Source of the DNA: Variovorax paradoxus | Lineage (GTDB): Bacteria > Pseudomonadota > Gammaproteobacteria > Burkholderiales > Burkholderiaceae_C | DNA: 64,000 nucleotides | Assembly: GCF_018614955.1 (NCBI RefSeq) | Contig: NZ_JAGGNV010000051.1 | Location: 1 to 64,000, forward strand | Direction of reading: 5' to 3' | Part shown: positions 52,044-61,143 of the stretch, piece after piece | How positions within the stretch are numbered: position 1 is the first letter of the stretch | Layout of the letters: each line of letters starts with the position of its first letter | Notes under the pieces: model-generated | What the model was told of the DNA's origin: nothing | The model's database searches: none | Seen by the model: the letters and a program-made list of their open reading frames with translations, nothing else | Position numbers and translations under genes: made by a program

Positions 52044-53476
52044 GCGTCGATTTTCTCCGTCCGGATCACCCGGCCCGGATTCAGGATGTTTTGCGGGTCC
52101 AGCCCGCGCTTGATGGCGCGCATCATGTCGAGCGCCACGGGCGATTTGTGCTTCTCGAGCTTGTCGATCTTGAGCGAGCCGACGCCGTGCTCGGCCGAGA
52201 AGGAGCCGTCGAATTTCTCGACCGCGTCGTAGACCAGCGTGTTGATGCGCTCTTCGTGGTCGCGCAGGAAGGCGCCGTTGTCGCCGCCGGCCGGCGCCTG
52301 CACGTTGTAGTGCAGGTTGCCGTCGCCGAGGTGGCCGAAGTTCACCAGCCGCACGCCCGGGATCTCGCGTTCGAGCAGCGCGTCGGTCTCGGCCACGAAG
52401 GCGGGGATGCGCGACACCGGAATCGAGATGTCGTGCTTGATGTTCAGGCCTTCTTCGGCCTGCGCCAGCGGAATGCTTTCGCGGATGTGCCAGAGCTGGT
52501 GCGCCTGCGTGAGGTTCTCGGCCACCACCGCGTCGCTGACACAGCCGGCCTCGAAGGCGGTTTCGAGCAGCGCTTCGAAGCGGCCGCGGGCATGCTCTTC
52601 GGATTCGTTGTCGGAGTTCTCGAGCAGCACGCAGTAGGGCACCGCCGCATCGTCGATGAAGGGCACGCGCAGCTGCGGCATGTGCTTGTCGACCAGGCTC
52701 AGCGCGAACTTGCCCATGACCTCGAAGCCCGTGAGCCCCGGGCCCAGGCGTTTGTGCGCGAGGCCCAGCAGCGTCACCGCATGTTCGAGTGAAGGCACGG
52801 CCGCCCAGGCGGTGAGCCGCGCGGCCGGCAGCGGGTAGAGCTTCAGGGTGGCGGCGGTGATGATGCCCAGCGTGCCTTCGCTGCCGATCATCAGGTCGCG
52901 CAGGTCGTAGCCGGTGTTGTCCTTGCGCAGGCCGCTGGTGCCTTTCCAGATGGCGCCCTGCGGCGTGACGACTTCGAGGCCGAGGCACAGCTCGCGCGCA
53001 TTGCCGTAGCGCAGCACCTGCGTGCCGCCTGCGTTGGTCGCCAGGTTGCCGCCGATGGTGCAGCTGCCTTCGGCCGCCAGGCTCAGCGGGAACAGGAAGC
53101 CGGCCTTCTCGGCGGTCTCCTGCAGGGTCTGCAGTACGCAGCCGGCATCCACCGTCATCGTGAGGTTGGCGGCGTCGACGCCGCGGATCGCGTTCATGCG
53201 CTGCAGGCTCAGCAACACCTGGGTGCCGCTCTCGTCCGGGATCGAGCCGACCGCCAGGCCGGTGTTGCCGCCCTGCGGCACGATGGCGGTGCCGGCGGCC
53301 GCGCATGCCTTGACCACCTCGGCGACCTGCTGCGTGCTGGCGGGCCGCACCACGGCGAGCGCCTTGCCGCGCGAGCGCTTGCGCCAATCCTGCTCGTAGG
53401 CGCTGAGGTCGCCCCCGGTCAGCACATGGGCCGCGCCGACGATGGCGCGCAGTTGGTCGATCAACGATGCGCTCAT
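52040..53476 (-). CDS. FAD-linked D-2-hydroxyacid dehydrogenase (GlcD/Dld type)
   Basis: This is a 478-residue flavoprotein: FAD_binding_4 domain with VVPQGGNTGLAVGSIPD, AAEGSCTIGGNLATNAGG and DLMIGSEGTLGIITAATLKL, and a C-terminal FAD-oxidase domain with FGHLGDGNLHYNV and FSAEHGVGSLK. Such proteins oxidise D-lactate, glycolate or 2-hydroxyglutarate. Which one is not resolved here. GAGG precedes ATG 53476. Confidence 0.9.
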   Translation of the reverse strand: MSASLIDQLRAIVGAAHVLTGGDLSAYEQDWRKRSRGKALAVVRPASTQQVAEVVKACAAAGTAIVPQGGNTGLAVGSIPDESGTQVLLSLQRMNAIRGVDAANLTMTVDAGCVLQTLQETAEKAGFLFPLSLAAEGSCTIGGNLATNAGGTQVLRYGNARELCLGLEVVTPQGAIWKGTSGLRKDNTGYDLRDLMIGSEGTLGIITAATLKLYPLPAARLTAWAAVPSLEHAVTLLGLAHKRLGPGLTGFEVMGKFALSLVDKHMPQLRVPFIDDAAVPYCVLLENSDNESEEHARGRFEALLETAFEAGCVSDAVVAENLTQAHQLWHIRESIPLAQAEEGLNIKHDISIPVSRIPAFVAETDALLEREIPGVRLVNFGHLGDGNLHYNVQAPAGGDNGAFLRDHEERINTLVYDAVEKFDGSFSAEHGVGSLKIDKLEKHKSPVALDMMRAIKRGLDPQNILNPGRVIRTEKIDA

Positions 53477-53534
53477 TGGATAACCTCCGTGCTCCGCACT
53501 GCGGTGCGAGCCCCTTCGGGCGGCCGGGCGGGGC

Positions 53535-53939
53535 TCATGGCGCGGCTCCTTCCAGATGGCGGGCCCGCGCCGCATGGCGCAGGCGAAGTCGAACGTGCAA
53601 GGCGCAGGCGACGAAGAGCGCCAGGCACAGCGCCACCTCGATCAACGCAAGCACCTGGCTCGTGCCGTCGGTGTCGCTCCAGGCGCGCACCACGCCTTCG
53701 GTGAAATAGAGCCAGACCATCAGGCTGACCCAGCGGTAGGTGTACATGCGGTTCTTGAGCAGGCCCGCGAGCGGCACCACCAGCGGCAGCACCTTGAGCG
53801 CCAGCCAGGAGCCGCCCGGACGCAGCGGCGCCAGCCACATCTCCCAGGCCAGGCCGAGCACGATCAGGCCGACCAGGCTGCCGACGGCGAGCCAGCGCGT
53901 GGCGGAAACTGAAGGAGGAGAGGCTTTGGGAGCGGTCAC
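53535..53939 (-). CDS. DUF2069 membrane protein
   Basis: This is a 134-residue (from GTG 53939) membrane protein of the DUF2069 family: WLAVGSLVGLIVLGLAWEMW, APLRPGGSWLALKVLPLVVP, NRMYTYRWVSLMVWLYFTEG, VLALIEVALCLALFVAC. Four helices. Function unknown. A longer form from 54017 would overlap the divergent gene, so GTG 53939 is preferred, though it lacks a clear SD. Confidence 0.82.
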   Translation of the reverse strand: MTAPKASPPSVSATRWLAVGSLVGLIVLGLAWEMWLAPLRPGGSWLALKVLPLVVPLAGLLKNRMYTYRWVSLMVWLYFTEGVVRAWSDTDGTSQVLALIEVALCLALFVACALHVRLRLRHAARARHLEGAAP

Positions 53940-53990
53940 GGCAAGGGGAAATCGATCGGGCGGCGCCGGAACGGCAGAGGACCCGATGGC

Positions 53991-55208
53991 ATGATACCGG
54001 CCATGAATCGCCGGCAACTCTGGAGGGATCTTTCGAATTTTCCCTGGGGTAATACCGCCGCGGTGCTGGGCGAGCGTTTCCGCGAAGACCGGCTGGGCCT
54101 CACGGCCAGCAGCCTGACCTTCACCACCACCATCGCGATGGTGCCCTTCTTCACCGTGGCGCTGGCGCTGTTCACGGTGTTCCCGATGTTTTCGGCCATG
54201 CAGGGGCGGGTGCAGCGCTGGCTGATCGAGAGCCTGATCCCGGACAACATCGCGCGCCAGGTGCTGGGCTACCTCAACCAGTTCGCGAGCAAGGCCAGCG
54301 GCCTCGGCGTCGCCGGGCTGGTGCTGCTGCTGGTGACCGCCATCGCGCTGATCCTCACGATGGACAAGACGCTCAACAACATCTGGCGCGTGCGCACGCC
54401 CCGGCCCTTTGCTCAGCGGGTGCTGATCTACTGGGCCGCGATCACGCTCGGGCCGCTGGTGCTGGCCCTGAGCCTGAGCACCACCGCCTACGTCTTCTCG
54501 GTCTCACGCGACGTGGTGGGCCGCGGGATGCTCAAGCTGGTGTTCGACACCTTCGAATTCGTACTGCTCGCGGGCGGCATGGCCTCGCTCTACCACTACG
54601 TGCCCAACACCCACGTGAAATGGGTGCACGCGTGGGCCGGCGGCATCTTCGTGGCCGCCGCGATCGAGATCGCCAAGCGCGTCCTGGGCTACTACCTGAG
54701 CCTGGTGCCGACCTATTCGGTGCTCTACGGCGCCTTCGCGACGGTGCCGATCCTGCTGGTGTGGATCTATGTGGCCTGGGTCATCGTGCTGCTGGGCGCG
54801 GTGATCGCGGCCTACCTGCCCAGCCTGCTGACCGGCGTCGCGCGACGCGGCGGCACGCCCGGCTGGCCGCTCCAGCTCGCGGTGGAAACGCTGCAGCAGC
54901 TGGCGCGCGCGCAGACGACGCCGGCCAAGGGGCTGGGCGCGGCCGAGCTGGTGGCGCGCATGAAGGTCGACGCGCTGCAGCTCGCGCCGGTGCTGGAAAC
55001 GCTGGTCGCGCTCGACTGGATCGGGCCGCTGGCCGAGGAACCGGACAACGAGGATCCGCGCTACGTGCTGCTGGCCAACCCCCGCAGCACGCGGCTCGAG
55101 CCCCTGCTCAAGGAACTGCTGATGCCGCAGGCGCCGGCCCTCGATAACCTGTGGCACAAAGGTCCCTTGCGCACGCTGGTGCTGCAGGATGTGCTTCCCT
55201 ATCGATAA
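53991..55208 (+). CDS. YihY/virulence factor BrkB family membrane protein
   Basis: This is a 405-residue protein with six hydrophobic segments in the first 290 residues: REDRLGLTASSLTFTTTIAM, LVLLLVTAIALILTMDKTLN, YWAAITLGPLVLALSLSTTA, and the signature YHYVPNTHVKWVHAWAGG. The C-terminal 115 residues look soluble, like a winged-helix regulatory tail. GAGGA is 10 bases before ATG 53991; ATG 54003 is an alternative. Confidence 0.88.
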   Translation: MIPAMNRRQLWRDLSNFPWGNTAAVLGERFREDRLGLTASSLTFTTTIAMVPFFTVALALFTVFPMFSAMQGRVQRWLIESLIPDNIARQVLGYLNQFASKASGLGVAGLVLLLVTAIALILTMDKTLNNIWRVRTPRPFAQRVLIYWAAITLGPLVLALSLSTTAYVFSVSRDVVGRGMLKLVFDTFEFVLLAGGMASLYHYVPNTHVKWVHAWAGGIFVAAAIEIAKRVLGYYLSLVPTYSVLYGAFATVPILLVWIYVAWVIVLLGAVIAAYLPSLLTGVARRGGTPGWPLQLAVETLQQLARAQTTPAKGLGAAELVARMKVDALQLAPVLETLVALDWIGPLAEEPDNEDPRYVLLANPRSTRLEPLLKELLMPQAPALDNLWHKGPLRTLVLQDVLPYR

Positions 55209-55245
55209 TGGCGGCGGTTTCCGTTCCAACCTCATCCATTCAACC

Positions 55246-55629
55246 TTGAACGATTCGACCATTCCCGCGAGACTCGACCTGGCCGACGACGCCCTGTGGG
55301 TGGCCTGCCTGTGCGCCGAATGGTGCGGTGCCTGCCGCGAGTACCGGCCGCTGTTCGAGCAGGTGGCACGCGCGCACCCGCAGTTCCGCTTCGCCTGGGT
55401 CGACATCGAGGACCACGCCGACCTGGCCGACGACTTCGACGTCGAGACCTTCCCGACCATCCTCGTGGCGGGCGAGTCCGGCACCCGCTTCCTCGGCCCG
55501 CTTCTGCCGCATGCCGAAACGCTGGCGCGCATGCTCGGCGCGCTGCAGCCGGCGCAGGCCTCGGCCGCCGAGGTTTCAACCCTGCTCCGCGCACTGGCGC
55601 GCGAGCCCGGAACTTTCGCCGTCGGCTAG
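55246..55629 (+). CDS. thioredoxin-fold protein
   Basis: This is a 127-residue protein with active site EWCGACREY (C-G-A-C), then FAWVDIEDHADLADDFDVETFPTI in the usual thioredoxin order including the cis-Pro after FDVETF. Start TTG 55246 is preferred; GTG 55189 would overlap the previous gene. A cytoplasmic thiol reductase or chaperone role is likely. Confidence 0.82.
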   Translation: MNDSTIPARLDLADDALWVACLCAEWCGACREYRPLFEQVARAHPQFRFAWVDIEDHADLADDFDVETFPTILVAGESGTRFLGPLLPHAETLARMLGALQPAQASAAEVSTLLRALAREPGTFAVG

Positions 55630-55633
55630 CGCC

Positions 55634-56296
55634 ATGAACGTCCTGCTCTTCGGCGCGACCGGCATGGTGGGCCAGGGCGTGTTGCGCGAATGCCTGTTCG
55701 ATGCCGGCGTGTCGCGGGTGCTGAGCGTCGGGCGCAGCGCGACCGGGCAGACCCATCCGAAGCTGCGCGAGCTGATCGTGCCGGACCTCTTCGACTACAG
55801 CGCGGTCAGGGAACAGCTCTCGGGTTTCGATGCCTGCTTCTTCTGCCTCGGTGTCTCGTCCGCGAGCATGAGCGAAGAGGCCTATCGGCACGTCACCTAC
55901 GACCTCACGCTGGCCGCCGCCAAGGTGCTGGTGCGGCTCAATCCGCAGATGACCTTCGTTTATGTGTCCGGCGCCGGCACCGACAGCAGCGAGCGCGGCT
56001 CCAGCATGTGGGCGCGCGTCAAGGGTGCGACCGAGAACGCGCTGATGCGCCTGCCCTTCAAGGCGGCCTACATGTTCCGTCCCGGTTTCATCCAGCCCAT
56101 GCACGGCGTGCGCTCCAAGGTGGCGCTCTACCGGTGGATCTACATGCTGGCCAGCCCCTTCTTCGGCCTGCTGCGGCGCCTGGCGCCGCGCCACGTGACC
56201 ACCAGCGAACAGGTGGGCCGCGCGATGCTGGTCGTCGCCAGGCGCGGCGCGCCCACGCCGCTGGTCGAAACCGTGGACATCAACGCGCTGCGCTGA
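55634..56296 (+). CDS. NAD(P)-binding Rossmann protein (atypical SDR)
   Basis: This is a 220-residue protein with LLFGATGMVGQGVLREC (Rossmann loop), CFFCLGVSSASMSEE, VYVSGAGTDSSERG and MFRPGFIQPMHG, of the HTATIP2/NAD(P)H-binding group. Substrate unknown. Its 3' end overlaps the convergent hydrolase gene by 17 bases. Confidence 0.85.
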   Translation: MNVLLFGATGMVGQGVLRECLFDAGVSRVLSVGRSATGQTHPKLRELIVPDLFDYSAVREQLSGFDACFFCLGVSSASMSEEAYRHVTYDLTLAAAKVLVRLNPQMTFVYVSGAGTDSSERGSSMWARVKGATENALMRLPFKAAYMFRPGFIQPMHGVRSKVALYRWIYMLASPFFGLLRRLAPRHVTTSEQVGRAMLVVARRGAPTPLVETVDINALR

Positions 56297-57092
56297 GAAA
56301 GTCCCGCAGCGCGAACAGCACCTCGTCCGGCGCTTCCGACATCAGCTGGTGGCCGGCCCTGACGGTGAGCACCTGGGCCCCGGATGCTTTGGCGATCAGC
56401 GCACGGGTCGCGCGCGCCGGCGTCATCTGGTCGGCGTCGCCGAGCAGGAACAGGATCGGGCACTGCACGGCCGCGATCGCCGCTTCGCCGTTCGCATAGT
56501 CGTTGCAGGCCTTGAAGCCGATATGGAACACGTTGGCCTCGCGGTTGCTCGCCAGCACGCGCCGCATCAGCGCGCGCGAGCCGCCGTAGACCCAGGTGCC
56601 CGGGCCCAGCGAGGAGGGCGGCGGCGCCAGCAGCGAATGCGAGAAGGTGTTGACCATGTCGATCGCGCGCTGCGGATCGTTCAGTGCGCCGTCGAGCAGC
56701 GCGGGTGACACGGTCATCGGATAGGCGGTGCCGACCAGCGCCAGGTGCGTGACCCGCTCCGGCGCGCGAGCGGCCGCTTCGAGTGCGATGAGCGAGCCGA
56801 AGCTGTGGCCGACCAGGACCGCCTTGCCGATGCCGGCTGCATCGAGCAGCGCGAGGACGAACTGCGCCGCCTCCTCGACGCTCGCAGGCGGCGGGCCCCC
56901 GCTCCTGCAATGGCCGGGCAGGTCCACCGCCAGCACGTTCCAGCCGTGGTTGGCGAACCAGCGGCTTTGCAGGATCCACACGCTGTGGTCGTTCAGAACG
57001 CCGTGGATGAAGACCACGCTCGGCTTCGCGGCATCGAAGGCCTTGCCGGCGGTGTAGCAGTAGGCGCGGTGACCGTTGACGACCAGTTCCAT
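56280..57092 (-). CDS. alpha/beta hydrolase
   Basis: This is a 270-residue hydrolase: VVFIHGVLNDHSVW (oxyanion), LVGHSFGSLIALEAA (Ser nucleophile), FLLGDADQMTP (Asp) and VRAGHQLMSEAPD (His). It is coupled to the O-acetylhomoserine sulfhydrylase gene, whose stop overlaps its start by one base. A linked esterase role (for example on acyl-homoserine derivatives) is possible but unproven. Confidence 0.87.
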   Translation of the reverse strand: MELVVNGHRAYCYTAGKAFDAAKPSVVFIHGVLNDHSVWILQSRWFANHGWNVLAVDLPGHCRSGGPPPASVEEAAQFVLALLDAAGIGKAVLVGHSFGSLIALEAAARAPERVTHLALVGTAYPMTVSPALLDGALNDPQRAIDMVNTFSHSLLAPPPSSLGPGTWVYGGSRALMRRVLASNREANVFHIGFKACNDYANGEAAIAAVQCPILFLLGDADQMTPARATRALIAKASGAQVLTVRAGHQLMSEAPDEVLFALRDFLSAAR

Positions 57093-58402
57093 CAGGCACC
57101 CGCCTTTTCTGCAGCCTTCAATGCGCGCTTCAGGTCGTCGATCAGGTCGGCCGGATCCTCCAGCCCGATCGACAGCCGAATCGTTCCCTGCGTGATGCCC
57201 GCGCCGGCGAGCGCCTCGTCGGTCATGCGGAAATGTGTGGTGCTCGCCGGATGGATCACCAGGCTGCGGCAGTCGCCCACGTTCGCGAGATGGCTGAAGA
57301 GCTTCAGCGCCTCGATGAACTTCTTGCCTTGTTCGCGGTTGCCCTTGAGGTCGAAACTGAAGACCGCGCCCGCGCCCTTGGCGCCGTGGCGCAGCAGCTT
57401 GCCCGCGAGCGCATGGCTCGGATGCGATTCGAGCAGCGGGTGCCCGACATGCGCCACGAAAGGATGCGCCGCCAGGAACTCGACCACCTTCTGCGTGTTG
57501 TCGATGTGGCGTTCCATGCGCAGCGGCAGCGTCTCGATGCCCTGCAGGATCAGCCAGGCGGTGTGCGGACTCATCGAGGCGCCGAAGTCGCGCAGGCCCT
57601 CCCGCCGGGCGCGCAGCAGGAAGGCGCCCACCGTGCTCTCCTCGCTGAAGACCATGTTGTGGAAGCCGTCGTAGGCTTGCGTGAGCTCTGCGAACTTGCC
57701 CGAGCGTTCCCAGTCGAAACTTCCGCCGTCGACCACCACGCCGCCGATCACCGTGCCGTGGCCCGAAAGGAACTTGGTGGCCGAGTGGTAGACCAGGTCG
57801 GCGCCCCAGTCGAAGGGCTTGATCAGGTAGGGCGAGGTCAGCGTGGAATCGACCAGGAGCGGCACGCCGGCTGCATGCGCGATCTCGCTCACGGCCGGGA
57901 TGTCGAGCACGTCGAGGCCCGGGTTGCCCACGGTCTCGCCGAACAGCAGCTTGGTCTCCGGCCGGATCGCGGCGCGCCAGCCGTCGAGGTCGCCCGGCTT
58001 CACGAAGGTGGTCTGGATGCCGAAGCGCCGCATCGTGTAGTGCAAAAGGTTCTGCGAGCCGCCGTAGAGCGCGGTGCTCGCGACGATGTGCGAGCCCGCG
58101 CCCATCAGCGTCGCGATCGAGAGGTGCAGCGCCGCCTGGCCGCTGGCGGTCGCGATCGCGCCGATGCCGCCTTCGAGCGCGGCCACGCGCTGTTCGAGCA
58201 CCGCGTTGGTCGGGTTGCTGATGCGCGAGTACACATGGCCCGCGCGCTCGAGGTTGAAGAGCGCGGCCGCATGGTCGCTCGACTCGAAGACGAAGGAGGT
58301 GGTGAGGTGGATCGGCACCGCGCGCGCGCCGGTGGCGGGGTCGGGCGCGGCGCCGGCGTGCAGCGCCAGGGTATCGAAGCCGGGGTCGGAATAGCCGGGC
58401 AT
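57092..58402 (-). CDS. O-acetylhomoserine sulfhydrylase-type PLP enzyme
   Basis: This is a 436-residue Cys/Met-metabolism PLP enzyme: FDTLALHAGAAPDPATGARA at the N-terminus, YSRISNPTNAVLEQRVAALE, ASTALYGGSQNLLHYT, DSTLTSPYLIKPFDWGAD and SATKFLSGHGTVIGG with the PLP lysine. The long insertion and DCRSLVIHPASTTH fit O-acetylhomoserine aminocarboxypropyltransferase, which makes homocysteine from sulfide. Starting MPGYSDPGF at 58402. Confidence 0.9.
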   Translation of the reverse strand: MPGYSDPGFDTLALHAGAAPDPATGARAVPIHLTTSFVFESSDHAAALFNLERAGHVYSRISNPTNAVLEQRVAALEGGIGAIATASGQAALHLSIATLMGAGSHIVASTALYGGSQNLLHYTMRRFGIQTTFVKPGDLDGWRAAIRPETKLLFGETVGNPGLDVLDIPAVSEIAHAAGVPLLVDSTLTSPYLIKPFDWGADLVYHSATKFLSGHGTVIGGVVVDGGSFDWERSGKFAELTQAYDGFHNMVFSEESTVGAFLLRARREGLRDFGASMSPHTAWLILQGIETLPLRMERHIDNTQKVVEFLAAHPFVAHVGHPLLESHPSHALAGKLLRHGAKGAGAVFSFDLKGNREQGKKFIEALKLFSHLANVGDCRSLVIHPASTTHFRMTDEALAGAGITQGTIRLSIGLEDPADLIDDLKRALKAAEKAGA

Positions 58403-58539
58403 GGGAGCCTTTCGATGGTCGTTTCTGCCATGCCCGTTGCGCGCGCAATGCCTGCGACGCCGACGTGGGCCTGTGGACGGGCGGTCATTGTGGGCTATAT
58501 TCAAATCGGCACGCCGCCGAGCAAGCGAGGAGCAACACG

Positions 58540-58989
58540 ATGAAAGTCAGCGACATCCTGCGCGTGAAGGGCAACACGCTCTACACCGTCACGCCCGACG
58601 AACCCCTGTCCGACGCGGTCAACACCATGGCCGACAAGGACATCGGCTCGCTGGTGGTCATGGAGCATGGCGACCTGGTGGGCATGCTCACCTTCCGCGA
58701 AGTCATCGTCGCCATCGTCGGCAACGGCGGCCAGGTCGGCGGCACGCTGGTGCGCAAGGCCATGGACGACCATCCGGTCACCTGCACCGCCGAAACCGAC
58801 CTCGACGAAATCCGCCGCATCATGCTCGAGCGCCATGCGCGCTACATGCCGGTGATGGACAAGCGCATGCTGATGGGCGTGATCAGCTTCTACGACGTCG
58901 CCAAGGCCGTGGTCGACAGCCAGAACTTCGAGAACAAGATGCTCAAGGCCTACATCCGCGACTGGCCGGCGGAAGACGAGTCCTCGTAG
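58540..58989 (+). CDS. CBS-domain pair protein
   Basis: This is a 149-residue protein of two CBS domains (about 10-65 and 75-130): NTMADKDIGSLVVMEHGDLV, MLTFREVI, then EIRRIMLERHARYMPVMDK and VISFYDVAK. Such stand-alone pairs bind adenosine nucleotides and regulate partners. GAGGAG precedes ATG 58540. It converges on the Bug gene with a four-base gap. Confidence 0.9.
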   Translation: MKVSDILRVKGNTLYTVTPDEPLSDAVNTMADKDIGSLVVMEHGDLVGMLTFREVIVAIVGNGGQVGGTLVRKAMDDHPVTCTAETDLDEIRRIMLERHARYMPVMDKRMLMGVISFYDVAKAVVDSQNFENKMLKAYIRDWPAEDESS

Positions 58990-58993
58990 GTCT

Positions 58994-59977
58994 TCACTCC
59001 TTGATATTGGCGGTCTGCACGATCTTCTGGTTGCGCGCGTACTCGGCCTGTACGAATTTGGCTAGCTCCTCGGCCGAGCCGCTGCCGGGCAACGCGCCTT
59101 GCTCCGTCAGCTTGGTGCGCACCTCGGGGTCCTTCAACACCGCGTTGAGTTCCTGGTTGAGGCGGGTGACGATCGCCGGCGGCGTGTTGGCCGGCGCGAA
59201 GATGCCGGTCCAACTCAGCATCGAATAGCCCTTGAGGCCCGGCATCTCGTCGAAGGTGGGCACGTTGGGCAGCGCCTCGAGCCGCTTGCTGCCGGTCACG
59301 CCCAGCGCCTTCAGGCGGTTGCCGTTGACGTGCGGGATCGCGCTGGTGCTGACCAGCATGGCGAGGTCGACCTGGTTGCCGATCACGTCGGTGGCGATCT
59401 GCGCGCCGCCGCGGTAGGGCACATGGGTCACGAAGATGCCGCTCTTCTCCTTGAGCAGCTCCATCGCGAGCTGCAGCACGGTGCCCACGCCCGAGGTCGC
59501 GTAGTTGTATTTGCCCGGCGCGGCCTTGGCGAGCTTGACGAAGTCGGCGTAGCTCGCAGCCGGCAAGCCAGGCCGCGCGACCAGCACCATCGGCGCGGTG
59601 TTGAGCATGCCGACCGGCGCCAGGTCCTTCAGCGGATCGAACTTGAAGGCGGCGGGGTTGATGAGCTTGCCGATCGCGATCGCGCTGTCGGGGCCTGCCA
59701 CCAGCGTGTAGCCGTCGGGCGCCGCGTTCGCGGCCTTGGCCACGCCGATGGCGCCGCCGGCGCCGGTCACGTTCTCGATCACGACCGACTGCTTGAGCCG
59801 TTCGCCGAGCTTGGTGGCGACCAGGCGCGCGTTGAAGTCCACGCTGCCGCCGGCCGAGTAGGGGACGATCAACGTGATCGGCTTGGCGCCGGGCCATGCG
59901 GCCGCCTGGGCGAATGCCGCGCCGGGCAGCGCGGCAAGAAGCAGGGAGGCGAGGAGCAAGGGCTTGATCGTGGGCAT
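58994..59977 (-). CDS. Bug-type solute receptor linked to adenosine deaminase
   Basis: This is a 327-residue periplasmic receptor: signal peptide LLLASLLLAALPGAAFA, then ITLIVPYSAGGSVDFNARLV, IENVTGAGGAIGVAKAA, HVPYRGGAQIATDVIGNQVD and FAPANTPPAIV. It starts 2 bases after the stop of the deaminase gene, so the two are one unit. Ligand may be a purine-related compound by context (inference). Confidence 0.9.
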   Translation of the reverse strand: MPTIKPLLLASLLLAALPGAAFAQAAAWPGAKPITLIVPYSAGGSVDFNARLVATKLGERLKQSVVIENVTGAGGAIGVAKAANAAPDGYTLVAGPDSAIAIGKLINPAAFKFDPLKDLAPVGMLNTAPMVLVARPGLPAASYADFVKLAKAAPGKYNYATSGVGTVLQLAMELLKEKSGIFVTHVPYRGGAQIATDVIGNQVDLAMLVSTSAIPHVNGNRLKALGVTGSKRLEALPNVPTFDEMPGLKGYSMLSWTGIFAPANTPPAIVTRLNQELNAVLKDPEVRTKLTEQGALPGSGSAEELAKFVQAEYARNQKIVQTANIKE

Positions 59978-59979
59978 GG

Positions 59980-61062
59980 TCACATTCCGGAGGGTGGGGT
60001 GTCTTGTGGCAGTCGGGCGCGCAGCGCATCGAATTCGGCGCTCCATTGCACGCGCCATGCGCGGCGCGTCGTGTCGTCGATCCACGCGCCGGCCAGCCCG
60101 TTGTGCATGAAGCCGCGCAGATCGTCGAGGCCGAAGCCGAAGTCGCGCACCATCATTCCCCAGGCCTGGGTGGGCGTGACCTTGTGCAGCGTGGGGTCGT
60201 CGGTGTTGGGATGGATGCGCAGGCCCAGGCCGGGCATGCGCCGGATCGGATGGTCGAGGGCCCAGCGCTCGGGCGGCAGCGTGCGCAGGTAGTAGGAGTT
60301 GGTCGGCACCACGGTGAACAGCACGCCGCGCTCGGCGCACTCGCGCGCGAACTCGGGCTGGTCGACCACCGTGTAGCCATGGTCGATGCGGTCGACCTGC
60401 AGCAGCTCGAGCGCAGTGCGCACGTTGGTCCATGGCATGCCGAACTCGCCCGCATGCGCCGTGGTCTTGAGGCCGGCGCGTCGCGCGTCGCGGTACGCCT
60501 GCAGAAAGAGCTCGGGCGGCCGGTCGACCTCGCGGTAGTCGATGCCGATGCCGATCACCTCTTCGCAGCGGTTGGCCGTGACCCAGCCGACCATCTCCAC
60601 CGCTGCTTCGGGACTGGCTTCGCGGTCGATGGCGGCGATCAGCCGGCCGGTGATGCCGAACTCGTATTGCGCATCGTGGATGGCCCGCAGGATGGCCTGC
60701 TGCGCAATGGGATAGGCGATGCCGGAATCGCGCACCGTGCCGGTCGGGTTCCAGAAGAACTCGGCGTAGCGCACGTTGTGAGCTGCGGCGTCTTCGAGGT
60801 ATTCGAAGGTGAGCCGGTGCACGTCGTCGGGCACGCGCACCAGCTGCGCATCGAGCGCGCGCAGCACGCGCAGCACGCCGACCGGCTTCTCGCCGCGCGT
60901 GTAGAAGCCTTCGATTTCCTCATCGGCCAGCGGCGATCCGGCGCGGCGGTTGAGCGCCGCGAAGCTGTCGTGCCGCACCGTGCCGAACAGGTGGCAATGC
61001 AGCTCGAGCTTGGGCATGGCATGCAGGAAGGCATCGAGCGGGGAGGCGGGCACGGGCGTCAT
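59980..61062 (-). CDS. adenosine deaminase-family protein
   Basis: This is a 360-residue metal-dependent deaminase: PKLELHCHLFGTV (H-x-H), TTAHAGEFG (His, Glu), DRIDHGYTV and LGLRIHPNTDDPTLH (Asp pair). These are the adenosine/adenine/AMP deaminase signatures; the first motif reads H-C-H-L-F-G-T where the classical form has H-x-H-L-x-G-x. It probably deaminates a purine or a modified purine. It is divergent from a LysR gene. Confidence 0.87.
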   Translation of the reverse strand: MTPVPASPLDAFLHAMPKLELHCHLFGTVRHDSFAALNRRAGSPLADEEIEGFYTRGEKPVGVLRVLRALDAQLVRVPDDVHRLTFEYLEDAAAHNVRYAEFFWNPTGTVRDSGIAYPIAQQAILRAIHDAQYEFGITGRLIAAIDREASPEAAVEMVGWVTANRCEEVIGIGIDYREVDRPPELFLQAYRDARRAGLKTTAHAGEFGMPWTNVRTALELLQVDRIDHGYTVVDQPEFARECAERGVLFTVVPTNSYYLRTLPPERWALDHPIRRMPGLGLRIHPNTDDPTLHKVTPTQAWGMMVRDFGFGLDDLRGFMHNGLAGAWIDDTTRRAWRVQWSAEFDALRARLPQDTPPSGM

Positions 61063-61143
61063 CCGGGCCAGTCTAGTGAGCGGGCCGCGATAAGCAAAAT
61101 TTTGAATTTCTATAATTTGATTCACTCGACTGATAACAAGCAC

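Noticed and set aside
51213..53387. 724-codon minus-strand frame covering thyA and beyond
   Set aside because: Thymidylate synthase begins at 52043; the extension is a shifted reading of the FAD-oxidase gene.
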